Origin: Halieaceae bacterium
GTDB taxonomy: Bacteria; Pseudomonadota; Gammaproteobacteria; Pseudomonadales; Halieaceae
DNA: 15,994 bases
Direction: 5' to 3'
NCBI GenBank assembly: GCA_009886815.1
Contig: QXYP01000119.1
Span: forward strand, 1-15,994
Shown piece by piece: positions 1 through 7,600 of this stretch. The notes under the pieces are model-generated. The model searched no databases. It saw only the letters and a program-made list of their open reading frames with translations, and had not been told where the DNA came from. Every line of letters starts with the position of its first letter. Position 1 is the stretch's first letter. The position numbers were made by a program, and so were the translations under genes.

Positions 1-2
1 CC

Positions 3-749
3 GCCGACCCTCGACAGCTGTCGCGACGACTTCGGACAACCCCGGAAGATGTTGTTGGCGCTCTAAACCTCATACGCTCACTCGACCCCACGCCGGGAAC
101 ATCAGTGGGTGAAAGCACCACGGAATACATTATTCCTGACGTCTTTGTTATGCGTAAAGAGGGCCACTGGCGTGTTGAACTCAATCCTGATATAGCCCCG
201 AAACTGCGCATAAACGCCCTCTATTCTGAGCTCGTGGGTCAATCCGGATCCGCGAGCGATAAAACCTTTGTTAGAGAAAACCTGCAAGAAGCTAAGTTTT
301 TTATGACAAGCCTACACAACAGAAACGAGACTTTACTGAAGGTGGCCAGTAAAATTGTTGCGCATCAAAGGGAGTTTCTAGAGCTGGGCGAAGAAGCGAT
401 GAAGCCGCTAATTTTGGCTGATATTGCTGAGCAAATTAACATGCACGAATCAACCGTTTCCCGAGCGACTACGCGAAAGTACATGCATACCCCGCGGGGA
501 ATTTACGAACTGAAATTTTTCTTCTCCAGCCACGTTGCCACAACAGAGGGCGGTGAGCGCTCCTCCACAGCCATCAAGGCTTTGATTAAAAAACTGGTGC
601 AAGCAGAGGATGCGAAGAAACCCTTGAGTGACAACAAGCTTTGTGTGCTGTTAGAAGAGCAAGGCGTCATAGTTGCCAGAAGAACTGTGGCTAAGTATCG
701 GGAACAACTCAACATCTCGCCCTCTAATGAGCGGCGTCGATTACTTTAG
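3..749 (+). CDS. rpoN: RNA polymerase sigma-54 factor RpoN, C-terminal half (5' truncated by window edge)
   Basis: Sigma-54 directs RNA polymerase to -24/-12 promoters and needs an AAA+ activator for open-complex formation. The reading frame is open from base 3, so the gene starts before the window; about 248 of the roughly 480-500 residues usual for the family are visible. The fragment opens in the core-binding domain, including the LIRSLDPTPG stretch and EYIIPDVFV. It continues through the helix-turn-helix region (HESTVSRATTRKYMHTPRG, about 431-500) and ends with the RpoN box ARRTVAKYRE (675-704), the signature that reads the -24 element. A GTG at 105 is only an internal codon. It is first in a cluster with hpf, ptsN, rapZ and npr, the standard proteobacterial arrangement linking sigma-54 to the nitrogen PTS. 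Identification is secure; the true start and the activator-contact region I cannot be seen. Confidence 0.97.
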   Translation, partial: ADPRQLSRRLRTTPEDVVGALNLIRSLDPTPGTSVGESTTEYIIPDVFVMRKEGHWRVELNPDIAPKLRINALYSELVGQSGSASDKTFVRENLQEAKFFMTSLHNRNETLLKVASKIVAHQREFLELGEEAMKPLILADIAEQINMHESTVSRATTRKYMHTPRGIYELKFFFSSHVATTEGGERSSTAIKALIKKLVQAEDAKKPLSDNKLCVLLEEQGVIVARRTVAKYREQLNISPSNERRRLL

Positions 750-768
750 TATTGAAGTGGTCGTTAGT

Positions 769-774
769 AAGGAG
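769..774 (+). promoter_or_regulatory. Ribosome binding site of hpf
   Basis: AAGGAG lies 8 bases before the hpf ATG. It is the strongest Shine-Dalgarno sequence in the left cluster, where the next genes rely mostly on close coupling. This suits a protein that can be needed in large amounts in stationary phase; that last point is inference. Confidence 0.7.
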
Positions 775-782
775 CAAAAGCT

Positions 783-1070
783 ATGCAATTAATCGTAAGC
801 GGGCATCACATAGAGGTAACCGATGGTCTACGCGACCACGTTGGGGCTAAATTTGAGAAACTTCAAAGGCACATAGACCACATCACCAATGTTGAGGTGA
901 CTCTAGTGGTCGAAAAAGCGAGTCATAAAGCCGAAGCAAATTTGCACGTCGCAGGGGCAGACCTTTTTGCCTCAGCAGAACATGAAGATATGTACTCCGC
1001 CATTGACGCGCTTGCCGACAAACTTGATCGGCAGATCATTAAGCACAAGGAAAAACAGCGAGGCCGTTAA
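783..1070 (+). CDS. hpf: Short ribosome hibernation promoting factor HPF (YhbH)
   Basis: HPF binds the 30S decoding channel and, in its short form together with RMF, promotes 100S ribosome dimers in stationary phase. The 95-residue product matches the short HPF/YfiA family: it begins MQLIVSGHHIEVTDGLRDHV, has the beta-strand segment VEVTLVVEK, the segment DMYSAIDALADKLDRQI, and a basic tail KHKEKQRGR. It lacks the C-terminal dimerisation domain of long HPF, so it probably needs RMF. The ATG at 783 has a strong ribosome binding site. It sits 33 bp after rpoN and 3 bp before ptsN, its usual place in gammaproteobacteria. Confidence 0.95.
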   Translation: MQLIVSGHHIEVTDGLRDHVGAKFEKLQRHIDHITNVEVTLVVEKASHKAEANLHVAGADLFASAEHEDMYSAIDALADKLDRQIIKHKEKQRGR

Positions 1071-1073
1071 GAG

Positions 1074-1535
1074 ATGGGTTCTCTAGACAGTTTATTAAAC
1101 CAGCAGCGCGTGGTCTGTCGGCTTCATGCCATCAGCAAAAAGCGGGTGCTAGAGCTCGCAGCCCAGCACATTGCTGAGGTTGAGGAGTCCCTAGAAGTGG
1201 GGCAGGTCTATGCGGGCTTGTTAGAACGTGAACGGTTAGGATCCACTGCCCTGGGCACCGGTGTGGCAGTGCCCCACTGTCGCGTTGAGGGTTTAGACAA
1301 ACCGCTAGGCTGTTTAATCACTTTGGCTTCGCCCATTGACTACGACGCCCCTGACGGTGGGGCCGTCGATTTGCTGTTTGTTCTGCTGGTCCCACCTGAG
1401 GCAGCGCAGGAGCACCTAGACCTATTGGCGGAAGTGGCGGGCCGATTCTCGGATGCGGCATATTGCGAAGCGCTCAGAAAAGCCTCGAGTGCTGCGGGCC
1501 TGCTGCAGTCTGCCGTTACCGCAAAGGCTGCCTAA
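1074..1535 (+). CDS. ptsN: Nitrogen-PTS phosphoacceptor EIIA-Ntr
   Basis: EIIA-Ntr is the terminal phosphoacceptor of the nitrogen PTS (PtsP to NPr to PtsN). It carries no sugar but regulates other proteins, in E. coli for example potassium transport (TrkA, KdpD). The 153-residue product has the EIIA fold of PTS type 2. The active-site histidine is His68 in GTGVAVPHCR (His73 in E. coli PtsN). Other family segments are STALGTG, LFVLLVPPEAAQEHLDLLAEVA and the closing helix. The ATG follows the hpf stop by 3 bp, with GCGAGG about 10 bp upstream as a possible ribosome binding site. rapZ begins 2 bp after its stop, so the two are probably translationally coupled. The phosphodonor NPr is encoded one gene downstream; the first enzyme, PtsP, is not in this window. 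Confidence 0.95.
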   Translation: MGSLDSLLNQQRVVCRLHAISKKRVLELAAQHIAEVEESLEVGQVYAGLLERERLGSTALGTGVAVPHCRVEGLDKPLGCLITLASPIDYDAPDGGAVDLLFVLLVPPEAAQEHLDLLAEVAGRFSDAAYCEALRKASSAAGLLQSAVTAKAA

Positions 1536-1537
1536 CC

Positions 1538-2407
1538 TTGGAACTCGTCATTATTAGCGGCAGATCGGGCTCGGGGAAAAGTACCGCGTTACACCAGCTC
1601 GAGGACCTCGGATTCTACTGTGTAGACAACCTCCCGGCCGCCCTACTCCCTACCCTAACCTTACAGCTTGAGCGAGAGCAGTATCGCTCATTCCGAGGTA
1701 TTGCCGTATGCATAGACGTCCGCAATAGCGCTGACGATTTACGTCAAATCACTACGGTCATCGCTGCACTTCCCGAGTCTATCAATAGTCAAATCTTGTT
1801 TCTCGATGCCAAGCCCGCGGTACTGACCAAGCGATTTAGCGAGACTCGCCGAAGGCACCCTCTGAGCAATGACAAGCACTCCCTGCCGGAAGCAATAGCG
1901 CAGGAACACGATCTATTGATGGGTCTATCTCAGGACGCGGACCTGGTCATCGACACCAGTGACCTGACCCTTTACGATCTACGCGCCATGATCTCAGCGC
2001 GGCTGGGCTCCGAGAGCAAGCAGGGGGTGTCACTGCTGGTAGAGTCCTTTGGCTTTAAACGTGGCGTGCCTTCCGATGCTGACCTGGTTTTTGATGCCAG
2101 ATTGCTACCCAACCCACACTGGGAAAGTCATTTGCGTCCCCTAACGGGCCAAGACCTCGCGGTGGCACAGTTCCTTGAGAGCCACCCCCAGACTCAAGAA
2201 TTCGTTGGCGACATCACAAACCTGCTGCTGCGCTGGTTGCCAGCCTATGCAGAATCCCAGCGCACCTATATGACAATTGCAATTGGCTGCACGGGTGGCC
2301 AACATCGCTCGGTCTATATTGCCGAAACCCTCTTTCGCACTTTGCAGCAAGCGCATTCGCGAGTTCAGCTGCGTCATCGCGAACTGTCTACTATGGTGAC
2401 CGCATGA
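1538..2407 (+). CDS. rapZ: RNase adapter / nucleotide-binding protein RapZ (YvcJ family)
   Basis: RapZ is a P-loop protein. In enterobacteria it guides RNase E to the small RNA GlmZ and so controls glucosamine-6-phosphate synthase. I place the start at TTG 1538, 2 bp after the ptsN stop, giving 289 residues (E. coli 284) that begin (M)ELVIISGRSGSGKST. This matches the usual N-terminus, and an upstream ATG at 1463 would add an unrelated extension inside ptsN. Walker A is GRSGSGKS (residues 8-15). The internal landmarks LEDLGFYCVDNLPAALLP and TRRRHPL and the C-terminal IGCTGGQHRSVYIAE are all conserved. The tail after RHRELS is STMVTA rather than the E. coli basic KRK end, so GlmZ-type RNA binding is doubtful. 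The TGA overlaps the npr ATG (ATGA). Confidence 0.95.
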   Translation: MELVIISGRSGSGKSTALHQLEDLGFYCVDNLPAALLPTLTLQLEREQYRSFRGIAVCIDVRNSADDLRQITTVIAALPESINSQILFLDAKPAVLTKRFSETRRRHPLSNDKHSLPEAIAQEHDLLMGLSQDADLVIDTSDLTLYDLRAMISARLGSESKQGVSLLVESFGFKRGVPSDADLVFDARLLPNPHWESHLRPLTGQDLAVAQFLESHPQTQEFVGDITNLLLRWLPAYAESQRTYMTIAIGCTGGQHRSVYIAETLFRTLQQAHSRVQLRHRELSTMVTA

Positions 2408-2673
2408 TTGAAGATTCGGTAACCATTATTAATCGCTTGGGGCTGCATGCCAGAGCCGCAGCAAAACTCATTGACTGTGCAGCACGCTTCAGCAGTCAAA
2501 TTACATTGCGCAAAGACGACCAAATTGTTGACGCAAAAAGTATTATGTCTGTCATGCTTTTGGCCGCAGGGCAGCACACGACACTGCACCTCAAAATTGA
2601 AGGTCACGATGAAGCCGCTGCTCACGCTGCGATCTTAGCTTTGATCGGCGATCGCTTTGGCGAATCCGAGTAA
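2404..2673 (+). CDS. ptsO: Nitrogen-PTS phosphocarrier protein NPr (HPr-like)
   Basis: NPr carries phosphate from PtsP (EI-Ntr) to PtsN. The 89-residue product is a complete HPr fold. The phosphoacceptor is His15 in NRLGLHARAAAKL, and the second signature lies at KSIMSVMLLAA with Ser46 in the position of the regulatory serine of Gram-positive HPr. Whether that serine is ever phosphorylated here is unknown, and no HPr kinase is visible. The ATG overlaps the rapZ stop by four bases, so translation is coupled. The gene (also called npr) closes the rpoN cluster as in other gammaproteobacteria; a 95-bp gap follows. Confidence 0.94.
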   Translation: MIEDSVTIINRLGLHARAAAKLIDCAARFSSQITLRKDDQIVDAKSIMSVMLLAAGQHTTLHLKIEGHDEAAAHAAILALIGDRFGESE

Positions 2674-2768
2674 GCCAACTTTCTAGCTAAGGGCATATTC
2701 ACCCTCTCTTTAGGTGCACCGCGCTAAATAGTCACCGATAATCTGTCGCTGGGAACGGAGGGCTGGCC
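2674..2768 (+). promoter_or_regulatory. Gap between npr and mgtE, with mgtE ribosome binding site
   Basis: This 95-bp gap is the only sizeable one in the left block. It holds GGAGGG at 2757-2762, 6 bases before the GTG start of mgtE, a strong ribosome binding site that supports that start. A perfect 8-bp palindrome GGTGCACC lies near 2713-2720. There is a weak 4-bp hairpin (AGGG/CCCT, 2690-2705) with no real T run. No clear terminator or convincing -35/-10 pair is seen, so I cannot say whether mgtE has its own promoter. The gap is too short for the known large magnesium riboswitch (M-box). Confidence 0.5.
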
Positions 2769-4118
2769 GTGAATTCTTCGGTTACAACAGAAAAACAGCT
2801 CGCGCAGCTTGATCGCGCTCTCGACGCGGGAACCCTCGGCGACGTTGCAGGTATTGTCGGTGACTTGTCCCCGGGCGACGTGGCCTATTTGATCACCTCT
2901 TACCCGCCCAGAATCCGACAGGTTATCTGGAGCCTTTTAGAGCCCGAGCAAGAAGCCGACGTTCTCAACGAGCTGCCCGAAGATTTACGCAATCAATTCC
3001 TCGTAGAAATGGAGCCCAAGGCCCTCGCTTTGATCGTGGGTCAGCTCGATGACGATGATGTTGCCGACATCCTTCATGATCTACCCGACTCCATAACCGA
3101 GCAAGTCCTTGGGATCATGGACGAGGCTGATCGGACCCGACTGGCCACAGTACTCGCATTTCCAGATGATGTTGCGGGTGGCCTGATGAGCACTGACACC
3201 ATTTCGATCCGGGCTGACCTAACTCTCGACGTTGTTATGCGCTACCTCCGGCGACACGCAGAAATACCGCAAAATACCGACAGTATTATGGTGGTGAATC
3301 GGGAGGATCACTTTGTTGGCATTCTCCCCATACGTATTCTTCTGGTTACCGATCCCAGCCAATCGGTAAGAGAAATGATGCTCACGAACCGCGACGCAAT
3401 TCCTGCACAGCTACCGGCTGCTGAAGTGGCCAGACTATTTGAACGAAATGACTGGATATCAGCCCCGGTTGTCGACGAACAAAACCGGCTACTGGGCCGA
3501 ATTACCATTGATGACGTTGTCGACGTGATTCGAGAAGAGGCTGACCACTCCCTAACCTCTCTGGGAGGAATTGGCGAAGATGAAGATACCTTTGCCACTG
3601 TGATGCAAACCGCGCCGCGCCGCGCTGTCTGGCTGGGCATTAACCTCATCACGGCATTCATTGCATCTTCCGTAATCAACCTATTTCAGGACACTATCGA
3701 AAAAGTCGTCGCTCTCGCGGTGCTCATGCCGATCGTGGCGTCAATGGGCGGCGTTGCAGGAACGCAAACCCTCACGGTCTTGATTCGAGGCCTTGCGATG
3801 GGGCAGTTAAATACTCGTAATCAACGTTGGCTGGTGGCAAGAGAAGCGTTGGTTGGAATGGCTAACGGTATACTTTGGGCCATTGTTGTCGCCGCCGCGG
3901 CCTCGGTCTGGTTTGATGACTGGACACTGGGTTTAGTTATTGCAGCAGCAATGATGATTAATTTAATGACCGCTGGCTTAGCAGGTGCCGTTATACCCCT
4001 GACATTAAAGCGACTGGGGATAGATCCTGCATTAGCAGGGGGTGTCGTTCTCACCACCGTCACTGACGTGGTGGGCTTTTTATCCTTTCTCGGGTTGGCA
4101 GCAATTTTTTATGGTTAA
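2769..4118 (+). CDS. mgtE: Magnesium transporter/channel MgtE
   Basis: MgtE is an inner-membrane, homodimeric Mg2+ channel gated by cytosolic Mg2+. The 449-residue product has the full architecture. An acidic N domain (about 10-130) contains LNELPEDLRN and GQLDDDDVADILHDLP. Two CBS domains follow (about 138-195 and 199-256), then a plug-helix linker (about 257-285), then about five membrane segments (about 287-449). The pore region MPIVASMGGVAGTQTLT (320-336) is the proteobacterial version of the more usual GGNAG motif. Asp433 in TTVTDVVGF corresponds to the selectivity-filter aspartate (Asp432) of the Thermus protein. The start is GTG with GGAGGG 6 bp upstream. The 3' end overlaps darP by 8 bp. 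Gating by Mg2+ binding between the N and CBS domains is known for the family and likely here given the acidic residues. Confidence 0.96.
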   Translation: MNSSVTTEKQLAQLDRALDAGTLGDVAGIVGDLSPGDVAYLITSYPPRIRQVIWSLLEPEQEADVLNELPEDLRNQFLVEMEPKALALIVGQLDDDDVADILHDLPDSITEQVLGIMDEADRTRLATVLAFPDDVAGGLMSTDTISIRADLTLDVVMRYLRRHAEIPQNTDSIMVVNREDHFVGILPIRILLVTDPSQSVREMMLTNRDAIPAQLPAAEVARLFERNDWISAPVVDEQNRLLGRITIDDVVDVIREEADHSLTSLGGIGEDEDTFATVMQTAPRRAVWLGINLITAFIASSVINLFQDTIEKVVALAVLMPIVASMGGVAGTQTLTVLIRGLAMGQLNTRNQRWLVAREALVGMANGILWAIVVAAAASVWFDDWTLGLVIAAAMMINLMTAGLAGAVIPLTLKRLGIDPALAGGVVLTTVTDVVGFLSFLGLAAIFYG

Positions 4119-4644
4119 AACAGATCTTGAAGACAGCGACTGGAATCCCGACGAGGCGCCACCGAGTAAAAGCTCGAAGAAACGGGCCATGACGGCGCTG
4201 CAAGTTCTGGGAACGCGCTTGGTCAACCTAACGCCCAGCCAACTTGAACAGATTCCGATCGAGGATGCCCGCCTTCAAGAGGCAGTGCTTCAAGCCCGAA
4301 AAATAACTCAGCGCGGTGGGCTACGCCGCCAATTGCAATACATTGGTAAGCTCATGCGAGTCATCGACCCCGAACCAATAGAAACAGCACTGGCCAAACT
4401 CGATGGTGCTCACCAAGCGGAGCGGGCACAACTACACCAACTGGAACAACTCAGAGATGCCTTGATCACTCAGGGAGACGCGGCCTTACCGGCAACCCTA
4501 GCGGCCTTTCCCCACGCCGATCGTCAACAACTTCGTCAGCTGGTGCGACAGAGCGATGTCAGCGGCCCCCGTGCAAAGGAACAGGCGAGGAAACTATTTA
4601 AGTATCTTCGCGAGCTTCAGGAATCTGCAGAAACGGATTTTTGA
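4111..4644 (+). CDS. darP: Ribosome-associated assembly factor DarP (YjgA, DUF615)
   Basis: DarP (formerly YjgA) binds late 50S precursors and promotes peptidyl-transferase-centre maturation. The 177-residue product (E. coli 183) starts MVKTDLEDSDWNPDEAPPSK, an acidic then lysine-rich opening typical of the family. It continues with the helical segments LGTRLVNLTPSQLEQIPI, ITQRGGLRRQLQYIGKLMR and the closing RKLFKYLREL. The frame is open from 4042, but homology begins at ATG 4111, so that start is chosen; it lies inside mgtE with an 8-bp overlap. There is no good Shine-Dalgarno, so coupling to mgtE translation is likely. In pseudomonads this gene usually neighbours pmbA and tldD; neither is here. 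It ends 5 bp from the stop codon of the oppositely oriented yhdP. Confidence 0.94.
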   Translation: MVKTDLEDSDWNPDEAPPSKSSKKRAMTALQVLGTRLVNLTPSQLEQIPIEDARLQEAVLQARKITQRGGLRRQLQYIGKLMRVIDPEPIETALAKLDGAHQAERAQLHQLEQLRDALITQGDAALPATLAAFPHADRQQLRQLVRQSDVSGPRAKEQARKLFKYLRELQESAETDF

Positions 4645-4649
4645 GGATT

Positions 4650-7600
4650 TTACTCGGGGGGTTCGGAGGTCTGGCCCTCCAGATCAACATCAGATCCTGC
4701 ATCAAAAATGCGAATAAATTTCACCTCTGGTGCACTCAGATTACCTTTCACAGCATAAACGCCACTACTCAGACTTAAGAACTGATCTTCAAAAACCTTG
4801 CTGACCAAATATGCGCCGGCGGCTACAGGAATACCACCCACCAAAGCTGCGACCCAGGGGATATTCTCCACCAGCGGTAAAGTCACCACTAATTCACCGT
4901 CGATCATCTCAGTGACAAGGTCAATGTCGCTGCTAAAGTTGAACCCGCCGCCAGTGCCAACAATATTGAACTCAGGGATTTGGACGTTACCCGGGCTAAA
5001 CTCGAATTGTCCCGCAGCAGAGCGAAAGGCCACCCCGGGGTCAAAAATTCGGGTCACATCGGCACGTCCGAAAAGGCCGGCTAAGTTCAATAAACTGAAC
5101 AGGCGCACAGCCCCTGTCGCTCCCGATGACACCGGCAAGAAGGAACCTTCTTTTAGCTCGACTTGTGCAGACCCACTTAACGCCAGTAGGTCTAAGTCCG
5201 TGGGTCCGCCTGGCCAGGCCAAATCCGTCTGAATAACCCCTGATCGCGTGGTTACCAGGGGCTCCAGTGATAGGTCTGTAAACGTTCGTTGAAGGTCGAA
5301 CACTTCTGCCCGAACGCTTAGATCGGTAATCCACCGGCCTTGGTCGCTTTCCGACCAGGTTAAACCGCTTCCCTCCAACAGTTTCATACCTGCAAGCTGG
5401 CCCTGTATGTCCTCAATGACTAAAGCATCAGCGGCGCTGCTGAGACGAAACTTGGCCGCCCCCAAGGCCTGCTCTTTAAAGGTGAGGTTAGCTACGGTGA
5501 CATCTAGCGCAACAGGCAACTCTGGTGGACGACGTGCCCTAACTTCATTTTCAAGGGGATATAAATCAGTGGCGACCGTGCTTAAACCACTCAACTGATC
5601 GTAGTCCAACTGATTGATAATTAGGGCAATATTTTGATCGTCATTTGGAATCGTCAGTTCTGCATCAAGCCACGCAGTGTTAATGCCCAACTGGTGCCAC
5701 GTCGCGTATGGCGTGACATCAAGCGTCACGTCCTCAACGGCAATTGTACCCACGACAACCTCGTCAATTTTCAAGGTGTTTATGCGCAAGGGCCACTGTG
5801 GCGAAACACGATCGTTGGTAAAGGTCACCTGACGTAAGACAGCAAGCCATGGGTCGAGCTCAACGTGCGCCATCTGACCAAAGATATCAATACCTGCAGG
5901 TATAGCATTGTCGGGCAGCAGGACGGGATAAGGCCTGGGTGTCAGGTCGAGGGCAAGACCCGGGATACCGGCCTCGTCTTGGAACAGTTGCGCTTGACCG
6001 CGCTCAAACCAAAAGGCCTGTAAGGGAACAGGAGCGCTGGGCCGTAGCACAATATTCAAGGGCGCCGCCTCCACAGCGCTTTTAGCCAGCGGCTCAGGTA
6101 AAGCCACCGTCATACCTTCTAAAGTGCTGCTAATGTTGAACTGCGCTCCAGTACCAACAGCTACATCGACGGTCACCTGAGCCTTACCTGACAGGAGCTG
6201 CGGGGGGTCTTCGCCCACTTGAGAATACGCCGCTAGATTCTGGCTCCACAGTAACAAATCGGACCCAGAGACTTCGGCAACAAATTTGGCGTCGAGTATG
6301 TCGGCGTCATCAAGCCCCGAGCGGCCCACACCGATAGCCGCGACAACAGGCTGTCCAAACAAGGTGGATTGCAGATTGCGCCCACTAAAGCCCGTTTCTG
6401 AATTGAAATCTAGCCCGCCTTCAACGTCTTCCAGCGTTAATGCCAGTAGACGTGACCTGACCTTGGCCTTCGAGAGCTCAGTCGAGACCGCCACCTGAGG
6501 TGGCGCAGCAGGTGGTCGAATATCCATTGCCAGCTCTAGGTCACCTGTGACAAATCCTTCCAACTCTAAATCGTCGAGCAGCGCGGAGGTGGCGTTATAA
6601 ATAGGACTGTGCCGCAACAAATTCAACGCTGCCGTACCTTCCCCTCGAAACTGACCAGAGGCCAACAGTTCACCGGCGGTTCTGGCAGCATCGACTTCAA
6701 CCGAGACCCCCTCGACAATTGCATCACTAATACTGCCCTGGCGCCCCCAGACACTAACGCGATCGGTATCTACCAGTAATGCGCCTTCAAAGTCGTCAAT
6801 CCTTGGCCAATCAGTCTGAAATTTGATACTGCCATCAGATATCACGGTTCCTATTTGCAGACTCTGGAGCCCGGAACCAAAGCCTTTAAAACCGCCACGC
6901 CATGAAAAGCTCGTTTCTGACAGGCCTCCCCCTAAAATACTGCTCTCCAGCCACTCCTCAAGCACATCGGGAATTCGATAGGGAATATAGTTTTGACGTA
7001 CATCCACCGATGCGTCAGGAACACCGACATCTAAATACATGGCTAAGGGTGGCCCCTGCGCCGCGTTGGGCACCAAAGGGATGGCCATACCAAAAAGCGC
7101 GCTAGCATGATGCTCCTCGTGCTCACCCTCAAAAATACCCTGGTGAAGATACAGCGTATTCGCATCCCAGCTCGCCGATAGTTGGCCCAAAACCTGTGTA
7201 AACTCGATCGGCTTCCGATAAACCGTGGGTAAATCTAAAGTAAAGTTGCGGGTGTCTATCCAGGCCTTGGCACCCATCTGACTGGCGAGGACTGTTCCGT
7301 CCAGGCCCAGTAACCCAGGCGCTTTTTTTCGCGCTTGTACCGAAATATCATGAACCTGCGCCATGATCGACCAATCTGACAGAGGCTGGCGCCAATTCGC
7401 GAGTTCCGCCTCGAGCGCCAGCACAGATCCGGAAGGCCGCAGCTCTGAAAAAATCGTGGAGACCTTGCTGGGCAATAGCCCACTGGCTACCACAGCGGCT
7501 GCGAGGTCACCGACGTCCATTGCTTGAGTCTTGAATTGCAGAGAGTCGCCGCGGCTTTCAATTTGAAATCGATCCAGCGTAAACCCGGTGTCAGCCGCGC

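Noticed and set aside
1463..1537. ATG at 1463 as the rapZ start (314-residue form)
   Set aside because: The extra 25 residues lie inside ptsN in another frame and do not resemble RapZ; homology begins at the TTG at 1538, just after the ptsN stop.
2163..2178. TGGCACAGTTCCTTGA resembling a sigma-54 promoter
   Set aside because: The -12 GC is not at the required spacing and the site lies inside rapZ coding sequence; treated as chance.
2690..2705. Small hairpin AGGG-N8-CCCT after npr
   Set aside because: Only 4 bp of stem and no true T run; too weak to call a terminator.
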